Assembly: GCA_022575985.1 (NCBI GenBank)
Contig: JAKSXM010000231.1
Location: 9,612,501 to 9,676,500 of the forward strand
Direction: 5' to 3'
DNA length: 64,000 nucleotides
Source: Anagrus nilaparvatae
Lineage: Eukaryota; Arthropoda; Insecta; Hymenoptera; Mymaridae
The position numbers and the translations under genes were made by a program. Positions 20,287-31,365 of this stretch are shown one piece after another. Below the pieces are notes generated by a model. The model was not told the DNA's origin, did no database searches, and saw only the letters and a program-made list of their open reading frames with translations. Position 1 is the stretch's first letter. Every line of letters begins with the position of its first letter.

Positions 20287-22367
20287 GGGCATATCCATTA
20301 CTTTTCATACAAAAGTGTGCGCACCCATGACTCCGATCGGGCTCAAATTTTCAGGGGTGGTTTGAAGTAATAAAAAACTCAGCCAGCCAAAATTTCAGCC
20401 ATTTTTCAGGACGGGTTGCCGAGATACAAGCTCTAAAAGGTCCAAAAATAGCTGTTTTTAGCCAATTTTCAAAAATTTACTGGGCTTCAAGGATTAGTCC
20501 AAAAAACATCCGGCTGGTCTCATTTTTTTCCTTAAATATTCAACTTTTACCAAAAAAATTTTCAAAAAGTTTCATGGAGTTGATTTTTACTGGCATTGAT
20601 TAACGTAAGATTTATTTTATCGAAAAATGCTGATTTTTGAACTTGAATCGTGACTCAGCATCATTAGTTAAAGACTTCCGGTTGGTTTCATTAAAAGCGT
20701 CTATCAAAGACCTTTCAAATGAGACCTTAAAAGTTAAAAAAGCTTATCAGAAACCGGAGATATAAGCAATTGAAAGTTTGCTGTTTTCGAAAATATCGAT
20801 TTTTTAACAACTTTAATCGTCTGCAAAATTTTTCTCTGAGCACTTTAAGGGCTGAAAATTTCAGGAAAGCTTCTTTTGATATTACAAAAAATTCCCTAAA
20901 AATTTGGGCGATGGTATTGGCTTCTGTTCGTAGATATAAGACTCTGAAAATGTGTAATAATTGGACCAATATTGGCCAATAAATGGTTAAGGGGTCAACC
21001 AAAAAATTTTTCTTCTTCAATATTCGAATAGCCAGGGAAAAATGAGCTGATTTTAAAAAAAAAATTTTTATTTTTGACCGAAAAATAAGCAAGTTATCAT
21101 CATTTTAAGATTTTTTAAAAAATTTTCCAAAAATCCCATTTTTAGGGTCATTATACAGTATTCTAACTCGAAATAATGATAACTCGCTTATTTTTCGGTC
21201 TAAAATAACAATTTTTTTTTTAAATTGTCAAATTTTTTCCTGCCTATTCGAATATTTACAAAAAAGAAACTTCTTATACGCAAAAATTATTTTTTTTTGG
21301 CAAATTACTTTAGAACTTACTTTATTTTGTCAATGTATTCGGGTAGTTTTTGTCCCAAAAAAATAATTTTTGCGTATAAGAAGTTTCTTATTTGTAAATA
21401 TTCGAATAGGCAGGAAAAAATTCGACAATTTAAAAAAAAAAATTTTTATTTCAGACTGAAAAATAAGCAAGTTATCATTATTTCGAGTTAGAATACTGTA
21501 TAATGACCCTAAAAATGGGATTTTTGGAAAAAATTTTTAAAAATCTTAAAATGATGATAACTTGCTTATTTTTTGGTCAAAAATAAAAATTTTTTTTTTA
21601 AAATCAGCTCATTTTTCCCTGGCTATTCGAATATTGAAGAAGAAAAATTTTTTGGTTGACCCCTTAACCATTTATTGGCCAATATTGGTCCAATTATTAC
21701 ACATTTTCAGAGTCTTATATCTACGAACAGAAGCCAATACCATCGCCCAAATTTTTAGGGAATTTTTTGTAATATCAAAAGAAGCTTTCCTGAAATTTTC
21801 AGCCCTTAAAGTGCTCAGAGAAAAATTTTGCAGACGATTAAAGTTGTTAAAAAATCGATATTTTCGAAAACAGCAAACTTTCAATTGCTTATATCTCCGG
21901 TTTCTGATAAGCTTTTTTAACGTTTAAGGTCTCATTTGAAAAGTCATTGATATACGCTTTTAATGAAACCAACCGGAAGTCTTTAGCTAATGATGCTGAG
22001 TCACAATTCAAGTTCAAAAATCAGCATTTTTCGTTAAAATAAATCTTACGTTAATCAATGCCAATAAAAATCAACTCCATGAAACTTTTTGAAAATTTTT
22101 TTGGTAGAAGTTGAATATTTAAGGAAAAAAATGAGACCAGCCGGATCGTTTTTGGACTAATCTTTGAAGCCCAGTAAATTTTTGAAAATTGGCTAAAAAC
22201 AGCTATTTTTGGACCTTTTAGAGCTTGTATCTCGGCAACCCGTCCTGAAAAATGGCTGAAATTTTGGCTGGCTGAGTTTTTTATTACTTCAAACCACCCC
22301 TGAAAATTTGAGCCCGATCGCAGTCATGGGTGCGCACACTTTTGTATGAAAAGTAATTGATATGCCC
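20287..22367. mobile_element. 2,081-bp fold-back element with ~1-kb arms
   Basis: Starts GGGCATATCCATTACTTTTC and ends with its inverted copy (GAAAAGTAATTGATATGCCC). The arms (about 20287-21300 and 21354-22367) match at nearly every position and without net length change: the two readable open frames in the arms (20727-21092 minus, 21562-21927 plus) encode near-identical 121-residue strings and are symmetric about the exact centre. The flanks are TA repeats, consistent with a TA target site of Tc1/mariner-type transposases. No transposase is encoded. Transcription through it would give a long perfect hairpin RNA. Confidence 0.85.
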
Positions 22368-22424
22368 ATATATATATACTAGCATAGGTGATATGTGTCG
22401 CATTTACTTCTGTTTGTGTTGCTT

Positions 22425-22790
22425 TAAAAAATCGGCGAGGGATCTGATCAACACTTATTCGACAAATCAATAATTCTACACAAAAAAGTTTTGCAGAATC
22501 ATTATATACAAAAAATCGTTGTGCTGAAAAGTTCAACACAATTTTTTTGTAATCAAATTATTTAACACACCATTTTAAATATTAAATAACTAATTTTTTT
22601 CATATAATAACTTAAACAAATATCACTTTATATAGTGTGTTGAATATTTCGATTAGAAAAAGTGTGTGTTGATCTTTTCGGCACAGCGATTTCCGTTGCA
22701 AAACGATTCTGCAAAACATTTTTGTATAGAATTATTGATGTGTCGAATAATTTTGTGTTGATCAGATCCATTTCCAAAAAATCATGTTTT
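22425..22790. repeat. imperfect inverted repeat, ~115-bp arms
   Basis: The left part has ggatctgatcaacac, ttattcgaca, aatcaataattcta and gttttgcagaatc; the right part carries the same blocks inverted in the same order (gattctgcaaaac to gatcagatcc). The interior is about 120 bp. It is probably a diverged MITE; its ends and target duplication could not be fixed. Confidence 0.55.
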
Positions 22791-22929
22791 ACAACAAATT
22801 TATAATTACGCAAACATATTCAAACTATTCAGAGCAGCATAGGTGAAACATTAATGAAAAATTATAGGTTCCGATTGATTCTATAATTATAATAGAGAAA
22901 ATAAAAAAATTTAACTAAGTACAGACAAA

Positions 22930-23605
22930 CATACAAATAAATTTTAAAATATATATAGTATATATATAGTATTAAGATATTTATATATAGATGGTTCTGG
23001 AATTGACTGAATCAAGTAATACCAATGCCGACATTTTATCATGTTTTTCAGATATTTCACTTTTTAACCAAATTTTCAAAAAATTTAATCTTTCCCAAAA
23101 ATAGTAAAAATTTTTTATTTTTATTTTATTTTAACATCGGTTTTATGTAATTTCGTTCATTAAACACAGGCACACAAATAAATTATTAAAAATACCATAA
23201 AAATTAAAAAAATAAAAAAAAAATTTTTTATTAGCTACAAAAATAATTTATAAAATTTTAAAGATACCTCCGTTTTAAATAAAAATTTAAGAGAATACGT
23301 AACAATATGTGACGAATCGAATACTACAAACTTGTGACACTAAAATCTGTCAATAGTTTCGAGATATTTCAATTTTTTTTTAAATTTTTAAAAATTTTAT
23401 CAAGTTGAAAATCACGGAAAATTAGAATCTCAAAAACTACTATAGCTGAACAGAAAATCTATGGCCTATGTCACCCGCAGACTTCTTTTCTTCATTTTGA
23501 CACTGGTTTCATGCCAATTGGTTCAGTGGTTCTTGCGTGATGAGGTGACAGACAGACAGACAGACAGACAAACAAATAAATTTTCAAACATATAGAGTAC
23601 TAGCA
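22930..23605 (-). repeat. dispersed GTCTG-repeat family, copy 1
   Basis: Inverted relative to the copies at 61-64 kb. Diagnostic blocks: actatagctgaacagaaaat, atgtcacccgcagactt, tttgacactggtttcatgcc, then a (GACA)n run near 23550 and aataaattttcaaa. The left part (22980-23300) belongs to a related, more diverged segment with the formula acggaggtatctttaaaatt. Confidence 0.65.
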
Positions 23606-23709
23606 AAAGTTGGAGGGGGGGACTCCCTGTTTAGGTATTACTTCGGTCCGGAAACAACGCAGCCCAGGCATTTCTTCGCCATACCCTGTCAATAAAGGAG
23701 GAGATTTTC

Positions 23710-26700
23710 CTACGAGAGGAAACCTTCCTCCTTTTTTTCAATCAGTGTCGCCCGTACGTACTCTGCCACACTGTACCAGTTAGCGGCACTGCGCAGCATT
23801 TCCGGGACGACTACTTCCGGCCTCCATTCATCGAAGGGTGGTCGCCCTTCAGCGAAGCGAGGACACCCAAAAAAGGTGTGCTCAGCGGTATCCAGCTCGC
23901 CTGGGCAATGCAAGCATTCCGGAGATGTCACCTTGCTCCACTTGAAAAGCATATCGCGGAAATAACCGTGACCAGTTAGGAACTGTGTGAGGTAGAAGTC
24001 TACCTCTCCATGATCACGGTTCATCCAGCTTTCCAAATCGATGATAAGGCGGTGTGTCCAACGTCCCCTCGGGTCACCATTCCACCTATACTGCCAACAT
24101 TCCATTGTGCGGGAGCGAGCGCGAACGGAAGCTACGTCGCTCTCTTCTTCCCCACGGTTATAGATCGCCTGCCTCTCCAAGGCAAGCAGGTCGATGGGAA
24201 TCACCCGAGCCACCACCTGGATCGCTGGCTCTGATACTGTCTTGTACGAGAAAGCGATTCGAAGTGCCCCCTGCCTCTGTACTACCTTTAGTTTCTTGCA
24301 GTACTTTTTTATGCGGACATTGTCCGCCCACACGTCTGCACCGTAGAGCAAGATGGAGTTAACTGTCGTCATCAACAGCCTCCTCTTCTCAGATCTGGGA
24401 CCGCCGATGTTCGTCATTAGCCACGAGAGGGACTTTGTCACCCGGACAGCCTTTTCACAGGCCTGCTGGAATTGTCTATTGTAGGTCAACTTGTTATCCA
24501 AGAAGACCCCCAAATATTTGACCGATGGTTTGGTCTGGATCATAAGGGGATTACCTCCGTCATCAAAGCTGATGCCGAATATGGTATCAACCCTTCTCCG
24601 GGTCAGAAGGACAATCTCCGTTTTCGGGACTGCCAGTCTTAGTCCGTGATCCGACATCCAGCTATTGATAAGGCGCATGGCCTCATCCAAGGTATTCTGC
24701 TGGTCCTCTGGCTCTCGAGCTGTTATGGTTAGAGCAACTTCATCCGCGTATCCGATCATGGAGCATCCATCCGGGAGCTCAATCTTTAGCAAGCCGTCGT
24801 AAAAGGCATTCCACAGATCAGGACCCAGAACTGAACCCTGCGCTATGCCTGCGCTCAATACTTTACTTCTTGTGCCATCGAGCGTGTCCCAGCGCAGGTA
24901 TCGGTCCCGGAGGTAATCTCTGAGTATATTTCTCAGATAATCCGGAACTCTGAATACCTGCTCGAGGGAGTGCAACATATCGTCCCACTTAGCCGAGTTG
25001 AATGCGTTTTTCACATCCAACGTGACAAGCAGGACGTCCGGTTTAATATCCGGCCGCACTTGTCTGGCCCTCATAACCACCTTCACGACCTGCTCGATGG
25101 CACCGATCGTGGAACGCCCCTCACGAAAGCCGTGTTGGTCGTCGCTAAGGTCACCCGCTTCCCTAATTGCTTGCCGCAATCTTCCTCTGACCATGCTCTC
25201 CATCACCTTGCCAATGGTATTTAACATACACAATGGTCTGTAAGATGATGGAGATCCTGGTTCACCCTTTCCCTTGCTTATCAGAGCCAGACGGGCCACT
25301 TTCCAGTCCCTTGGAAAGGCGCCTGCCACGAGGCACGCGTTAAACATGCCAAGCAGGAGACCAGGGATTACCTTTGCATCCGCCTTAAGGGCTTCCGCGG
25401 GTATTCCGTCTGGTCCTGGCGCTTTCCCATTTTTCATTGACCTAATTGCCTGAAGCATCTCCGCCTCGATAAATAGCGGAACTTGCTCCCTCGGGACATC
25501 CAAAGCAGGGTGTTGTTGGTTTGGATGATCCGGGAAGAGAGCGTCCACTATTCTTTTGGTCGTTGCTTCATCCATCGTGTTGTCACACCCGGACTTACGT
25601 TTGCCCATGACAACCTTATATCCCAGGCCCCACAGGTCGCTGTTGACATCATCTCTTAGAGACCGAAGACAGCGCGCCTTGCTGAGGCGGATAGCTTTCG
25701 CCAACCTATGCATGGCTCCCTTGTACTCTTCAGAGCGCGTAGCCAGCTCTGGGCGGCCATGCGCTCTTTGCCGTCTTCTGCGTGCGCCGTGACAGACCCG
25801 TCTTAGCTCCGCAATTTCTTCATTCCACCAGTACACGCTTCTTTTACCCTTCCAGGGCCGTTTACGCGGCATAGAGGCATCGCAGGGTCCCCACAGAAGA
25901 GCAGTTACCCTCTTGACAAGGGTCTCTGCCTCTCGCGGGGTGGTCGGTCCTCCATGCCAGGCTGGGATAGACGAGAACTCTTCGCGAAGATAATCCACAA
26001 ATCTGTCCTCGTCCATCTTTGACACATTCCAGCCTAGTGGGCGCTTTTTGTACGGGGGCCGATTAGCAACCCTATCACGCACTTTGAAGGTGATGTAATT
26101 ATGATCGCTGCCATTGGCTCCATCCATCACCCTCCAGCCACCCACTCTTCCTGCCAGCCCGTCCGAGGCAAAAGTGACATCAGGGATCGATTCGCCAAAG
26201 CCTGGCCTTACGTAGGTTGGATTGTTCCCAGAGTTCATGACCACCAGATCAGTTCTAGCAGCCATCTCTAGGATCAACGTTCCCCTACGGTTCGTGGTTG
26301 GCATTCCCCATTCCACGGCCCTGGCATTTAAGTCCCCAGCAAATATGATATTGCCAGAGACTTCCCTTATCGTTTCCTTCAATGAGGCCAGCTTTGCGGT
26401 GAACACCCCAATAGTGTCATTCGGTGACAAATAACAACTAATGATAGTTGTATCACCGCACTTTGCCCAGACGTGGCAATTGCCTTTTTCATGTCGTGAC
26501 ATAGACGTCTTAGCACGACCTCGTAGCCATATAGCGCACCGGCCTGTGTCATCGGTTAACCAGAATTGCTGGTTCCTATTGCGAAGCGGCTCGGATAGCA
26601 AGACGACGCTAGAGTCTGTCTCGCCTGCGAGCTGATCGAGCAAAAGGTCAGCAAGAATGGTTTTGTTCATATTCCCTTGCAGGACTCCGAACATTACCGA

Positions 26701-26742
26701 TGACACTTTATCTTCCTTGCAGTAAGTGCCTCCCGATAACAC
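23710..26742 (-). CDS. retrotransposon ORF2: endonuclease-reverse transcriptase, active site YADE
   Basis: 1,010 uninterrupted codons. Residues about 17-225 are the apurinic-type endonuclease (LLSEPLRN, FAGDLNARAVEWGMP, SDHNYITF). Residues about 420-700 are the reverse transcriptase: KAPGPDGIPAEAL, LDVKNAFNSAKWDDM (first catalytic Asp), GIAQGSVLGPDLWN, then IGYADEVAL at about residue 665, where the second Asp of Y-A-D-D is Glu (codon at 24739-24741), then SVKYLGVFLDNKL. A C-terminal Cys-His finger follows (CLHCPGELDTAEHTFFGC). No RNase H domain. The order fits the R1 clade. The start overlaps the end of ORF1 by about 49 nt in another frame. Although the frame is open, the Glu substitution in the metal-binding motif predicts poor or no polymerase activity. 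Confidence 0.9.
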   Translation of the reverse strand: MLSGGTYCKEDKVSSVMFGVLQGNMNKTILADLLLDQLAGETDSSVVLLSEPLRNRNQQFWLTDDTGRCAIWLRGRAKTSMSRHEKGNCHVWAKCGDTTIISCYLSPNDTIGVFTAKLASLKETIREVSGNIIFAGDLNARAVEWGMPTTNRRGTLILEMAARTDLVVMNSGNNPTYVRPGFGESIPDVTFASDGLAGRVGGWRVMDGANGSDHNYITFKVRDRVANRPPYKKRPLGWNVSKMDEDRFVDYLREEFSSIPAWHGGPTTPREAETLVKRVTALLWGPCDASMPRKRPWKGKRSVYWWNEEIAELRRVCHGARRRRQRAHGRPELATRSEEYKGAMHRLAKAIRLSKARCLRSLRDDVNSDLWGLGYKVVMGKRKSGCDNTMDEATTKRIVDALFPDHPNQQHPALDVPREQVPLFIEAEMLQAIRSMKNGKAPGPDGIPAEALKADAKVIPGLLLGMFNACLVAGAFPRDWKVARLALISKGKGEPGSPSSYRPLCMLNTIGKVMESMVRGRLRQAIREAGDLSDDQHGFREGRSTIGAIEQVVKVVMRARQVRPDIKPDVLLVTLDVKNAFNSAKWDDMLHSLEQVFRVPDYLRNILRDYLRDRYLRWDTLDGTRSKVLSAGIAQGSVLGPDLWNAFYDGLLKIELPDGCSMIGYADEVALTITAREPEDQQNTLDEAMRLINSWMSDHGLRLAVPKTEIVLLTRRRVDTIFGISFDDGGNPLMIQTKPSVKYLGVFLDNKLTYNRQFQQACEKAVRVTKSLSWLMTNIGGPRSEKRRLLMTTVNSILLYGADVWADNVRIKKYCKKLKVVQRQGALRIAFSYKTVSEPAIQVVARVIPIDLLALERQAIYNRGEEESDVASVRARSRTMECWQYRWNGDPRGRWTHRLIIDLESWMNRDHGEVDFYLTQFLTGHGYFRDMLFKWSKVTSPECLHCPGELDTAEHTFFGCPRFAEGRPPFDEWRPEVVVPEMLRSAANWYSVAEYVRATLIEKKEEGFLS

Positions 26743-28631
26743 TTACATGCTCCGCATCCTGGAAGGTGGTCGGTCTTGGCCTTGTCAGCTCTTTCCCTGC
26801 AGAGGAAGCATTCTGCTTTTTCCCCAGGACAATTTTCTGACTTGTGGCCTTGAACGCCACATTTAAAACACGCAAATTTTCGGTCCATGCCCTTACATGA
26901 CCACTGGTTGTGGCCGAAAGCAAGACACTTAAAGCACCGTGTAACCTCGGCTCTTAAGCGCACTTGCCAATTAGACCAGCCATTATTTAACCGGCCTTTT
27001 TTGGTCAATTTTAGTGCGGCGGCTTCTGGTAGGTCTACGACCGCCATATCCGCCTTAGTACCCTTAGCCTTGAAGATGGCGACTTTTATGTCGTCATCGT
27101 TCTGCAGCTTGGTTGCCTCCTTTATCAACTGCCTCACTTCGTCGCTACCAGTAGTACCATCTAGGCTTCTGATCTCCACGGTTAGGTGGGGAATCAGTTC
27201 CTTGACTGTACTTTATGGGCCTGCGACCGTCTTGACAGCGTCTAATAGTTTTTGCCGGTCTTTCGACGAGCTCAGCTCTATTAGGACGCTCCCATCCTGG
27301 GTTTTCTGGATTCGGTGAACCTCAGTCCCTGAATCTTTTAGTTGGACACCTCTTTTGATCTCCAGCAGGGCTGTTGCATAAGACTTCCCTTCAGGAGGCT
27401 TTATTATTAGAGCCTCCTTACGCTTAGAGATCCTTATGCGCCGGTTCTGGCGCTTCTTTCTCCTGCCTTTTTCTGTCGCCTCGGAAGGAGGAGATACGCC
27501 ATCTCCTTCCTTCTTCTGCGGCTATTTCTTTTTGCTTCTTTTATTTTCTGCCCCCTGCCGCAGGTTTGCTGCCGCTGCAGTTATTTTTGGCTGTTCCTTC
27601 TCCTGCTGCTTCTTCTGTTCCTGCTCTTGGTTTTTACGAGCCTCTGCCTCCTTTCTTTCAAACTCTTTTTTCTTTTTCTTCTTTTCCTTTTTTCTTTGAC
27701 CTTTGCTTTTAACAGCGACGAAATCATCCTCGTTTGGAGGGGAGGTATCTGTAGCTACATCTTTTGGCTGCGTTTGCTGGCCAGAAGCTAACTGATTTAC
27801 CTCCTGAACCATATCTTTCGGAGGAGACATCACTGCATTAGCGAAGGTCTTCCTTAGAGGGAGTTCCGCGGACGTTTTCTGCGCCGGTCTCTTTTTTGTA
27901 TTCTCCTTTCCGGGTGGGCTTCGGGACGCAGTCCGAGCCCTCTTCTTTCCTTTTCCAGTCATAACCCCTGATGCTTCCTCTATAGGAATATCGGGTTTTT
28001 GTTTTCCATTTAAAAGCTCCTGCTGCAGTTTAAAAATTGTCTTAAGCCTGGCTAAATATTTTTCAAACTCAGCTATGCCTTTTTTGACTGTCATATTACA
28101 GTTCTTCTGTACTTTGACTGAGTCTCTCATCTGAGTAATATCTCTCTCCATGTTTGAGTGGATTTCAATGCACGCCTTGTTATAGTCCTTTGATATTCGG
28201 AGATATCTTTCTATATTTTCTTCCCTCTTGCCTTCGTCATCAGGCCCAACTTCGCTAACATTAGGCAACGAATATGACCTCTGGTCCTTCAGAATAGAAG
28301 GCCGTATCAAGCTGTTGCTTGAACCTTTTTGGGCGCCACATTTTGCGCATATATCACCTTCCATTGAGGATTTGCGGGAGGAATCCTCGACCTCTAGCCT
28401 AGTTAAGACTACCTTTGCCGTCTTTTTTTCAGCATTAATTAGAGCTAGATGTTTTTGCTCTGTGGGCGTGGTGTTCTGCCCTTGCTGCTGAGAAATGCTA
28501 AATTGGAGACCCCCAGAATCCGTGACTCCGGCTCTGACCATCAAGGCTTTCACTTGATCGGAATCAGAGGTTGAATTATCCTCTGTAAGAGGGGTATCAA
28601 CCTGGGGTAATTCACTGTATTTATTTAGCAT
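26694..28631 (-). pseudogene. retrotransposon ORF1 (gag) with coiled coil and CCHC knuckles, broken
   Basis: An N-terminal open piece (27522-28631, 369 codons) begins MLNKYSELPQVDT, has a CAKCGAQKGSS Cys pair, a coiled-coil stretch (NKACIEIHSNMERDITQMRD) and a Lys/Glu/Gln-rich tail. The C-terminal piece (26694-27179) carries three zinc knuckles: CFKCLAFGHNQWSC, CFKCGVQGHKSENC and a longer CFLC...CGAC form. Between them, 27180-27521 stays recognisable in a different frame with at least one stop near 27213, so one frameshift and one nonsense change separate the halves. Gag of this type packages element RNA. Confidence 0.8.
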
Positions 28632-29677
28632 TGTACATAAAATAAGCCTGTGTCCCTGGACAAAGGGCCCTTAGTTGGGTAAGAGTACCCTTCAGAGTAT
28701 TATTAAAGGATTTATGTTAGTCGCTGACAGAGAGTATCTATCAGCTTCCAGCGTCCATCCAGTAATAATAGTCCTACAGATCGGGGGGTTTTCACCACCA
28801 TGTCTGATGACATCACATACGATTATTAATCCGGCGTGTAACAGACTTCGATTGAGAGGCGGTGACGCGAAGGAACACCAATCCTCAATCTAACAGGCGA
28901 AGTGTTTCCACCTCTATGTTTGCTACCATTCCACAATGTTTTATACCTGTCATGGAACAGGTCAGGCATCTACCAGTGGAGTCATGAGGGCTGATGTCAG
29001 ATTTTACTCTGGAACCAGGCGGCATTGATTCCATAGATAGATCCCCTACAGAATGGAGGATTGCTCCTCCTTGTCTGATGACAATGCCACTTCCCAATAA
29101 CCCAATAACCCATCACCTTCACACATTACTAAACCAGAAAATACAACCTGCAGTCATGATTTAGCGGGACTCGCGACTACCTTTAATCGGCTACGTCGCT
29201 GTGCTCGAGGTAGAATTCTCTCATGCTAAGAGCCAATACGTCAGGTCTAAGGCAACCCTGTATGTGGCTTATATCGCACTTAGGTTGGAGAAAACCTTGG
29301 AGCCCCTTTAATATGCCTCTTCCTCAAGGATAGTTTAGGATAGCAGTCTGCGGCTGCATGCTTGTCAAGAATGCTCGAGAGAAAGACAAGGCATAAGACC
29401 CGGTTTATAGGGCAGCCTCAGTTATTCCAGAACCACTTATAGACTAACTATGAGTAGTCTGCGGCATTCCTAACATGCACACATGGGATAAAGCATAGAG
29501 CATGTCCCCGGAGAAATGCAAGGCATGAGACCCGATTTATAGGGCAGCCTCAGTTGTTCCAGAGAGCTATATCCTATATCCTTGATTCTAGTTCAACCTT
29601 GAAAAAAGGCGGCCTGAACCACCCTCCTCCTTCCTCAGCCTTATGAGGCTCCGGGCTTGGGACCGGTACAGCGGAGT
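28632..29677 (-). promoter_or_regulatory. modular 5' UTR of copy A (probable internal promoter)
   Basis: About 1,045 bp, more GC-rich than the surroundings. It contains a repeated module: ctggaa-aactgaggctgccctataaa-cgggtct-atgcctt occurs at about 29395-29440 and 29515-29570 on the minus strand. The whole region is homologous to the 5' UTR of element C at 51334-52388. Non-LTR elements carry their promoter inside the 5' UTR; tandem modules of this kind are known to act as promoter monomers in other families, but activity here is inferred. Confidence 0.6.
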
Positions 29678-30817
29678 TCGTGTTAGTTGGTTAGTGATTT
29701 CATAATTTAAACTTTTTGTTATTACCTGGATATCCAATTTTTTCGGTATTTTTTAATCTAGAGAATTTAATAAGGCCTCACAATAAAAAATATCAAATAA
29801 TTTTCAGAGGGGCCGCAGCGGATGCAATATAAATTGCAATGAATGCACTAATTTTTAAATAAACAATCGCGCGTTTGACTCCTGGATATGCAAAATTTTT
29901 GTTTTTCAGAGGGCCCTAAATTTTCGTTAATGATAATCTCGATTAACTAATTTGTAAAAAAATTAATTTATGATACACCAATCATGTTTTTGTTTTCTGA
30001 ATAGTAAAGAATCTATAACATATCTTGAAATTTTCTCTAGTTTTTTTATTTTTACCGCAAATCACTGAAAATTATTTACAAATTTTTAAAGAAATGTCCT
30101 TTTTTTAATTAAATTTAATCTGAGTACGTATAAATTAGTGCCGAATCGAGTAATACCAGTTGCGACAGTAAAATTTTAGAAGATATTTCACTTTTTAATC
30201 AAAATTTTAAAAAAATTTATTTTTCCCAAAAATAGTAAAAATTGAATATCTCCAAAAGTACGGTAGCTAAGTTGCAAAACTATGGTCAATGTCATACGCC
30301 GACTTTTTTTCTATATTTTGACACTTCATTTTGACTTTTCATTGACTAGACACTGATGATAAAACAAATATACACACAAACCCACAAATAGATGATTAAA
30401 AATACCATAAAAAATAAAAAAAATTTTTTAAATTTTTCAACCAGCTTGAAAAATATTTTATAAAATTTTACAGATACATCCGTTTTGAATAAAAATTTAG
30501 GAGAATACGTAAGAATTGGTGCTGAATCGAATACTACAAACTGTGACACTAAAATTTTTCGATAGTCTCAAGATATTTCAATTTTTGTTAAAAATTTAAA
30601 AAAATTTTATTAAGTTCAAAAACACTAAAAATTAAATATCTCAAAAACTACGATAGCTGAGCAAAAAATCTGTAGCCTATGTCACCCGCGGACTTTTTAT
30701 CTTTATTTTGACACCGGTTTTATGTAATTTTGTTCAGTGGTTTGACCCTGATAATGGAACACACAGACACACAGACACATATACACACAAATAATTTTTC
30801 AAATATATATAGTAGTA

Positions 30818-30848
<31 letters not shown>

Positions 30849-31365
30849 TATTAAGATATATATAAACTTATTTAATAAAAAAATTTAATAATATATTTTT
30901 AATTTTCAACATAAAAATATAATTTAATTTTCAAGTAATAAAACTTTAAATCAATTAATAATTTATTTTAACTTTTTTTTAATAAATCAAAACAATACTT
31001 CCGAAATCAAGAAAAAAAATCTAACTTAAAAATCACAGCTATGTACCAATGTATATAGTACATCCCTTTTCTGGTCAATTTCTACTATAATTTTATTACT
31101 TCACTACATATCTAATTCTATTTCTGAGAACAAGCACATATAAATTTCACTAGATTTCTTCAGTCATCTGCCGTATCACAAATAAAATTAAAAAAAAAAA
31201 TCTTGAAACAATTTCTCTTTACTATAAACATTAAATTTTTTTTATGAGATCATAAGTAGCATCTAAAATAATATATGGCCCCGATAATATATATGTATAT
31301 ATACATATTTTTGTTAATCTTCCTAAATCTTGGAACCTGATTATAAAAAAGTTTTATAATATTTA
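29678..31365. other. AT-rich stretch with a dispersed repeat
   Basis: No gene found. 30120-30840 is copy 2 of the dispersed GTCTG-repeat family (inverted), with two successive acgtaag-ttggtgc-gaatcgaa formulas and an (AAGAT)n microsatellite at 30815-30850. 29700-30110 and 30850-31365 show nothing I can name. Confidence 0.5.
30120..30850 (-). repeat. dispersed GTCTG-repeat family, copy 2, with TAAGA microsatellite
   Basis: Contains aaatatctcaaaaactacga, tagctgagcaaaaaat, atgtcacccgcggactt and ttttgacaccggtttt in the order of the other copies, then an acagacacacagacacata run in place of the usual GACA run. The left edge ends with six TAAGA units. Confidence 0.6.

Larger units (their letters stand above)
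23607..29677 (-). mobile_element. R1-type non-LTR retrotransposon, copy A, near full length
   Basis: About 6.1 kb on the minus strand: 5' UTR (29677 to 28632), ORF1 gag (28631-26694), ORF2 (26742-23710) and a short 3' UTR (about 100 bp). The 5' end is fixed by its match to the 5' end of element C (ACTCCGCTGTACCGGTCCCA). The 3' end abuts a copy of the dispersed GTCTG repeat without an A tail. ORF1 is broken and ORF2 has an altered active site, so it is probably immobile. Confidence 0.85.

Noticed and set aside
20727..21927. Pairs of 70- and 121-codon frames that look conserved
   Set aside because: Identity comes from the fold-back arms, not from protein conservation; the composition is that of AT-rich non-coding DNA.
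23550..23600. GACA tetranucleotide run as a possible CRISPR-like or telomeric array
   Set aside because: It is a simple microsatellite within a dispersed repeat; there are no spacers and it is not a TTAGG-type telomere.
24010..27318. Long plus-strand frames opposite the retrotransposon ORFs
   Set aside because: They are antisense readings of the GC-richer retrotransposon coding sequence.
28885..29097. Separate small gene upstream of gag in copy A, also present in copy B
   Set aside because: It lies in the 5' UTR, has no motif, and the corresponding region of element C does not keep the frame.
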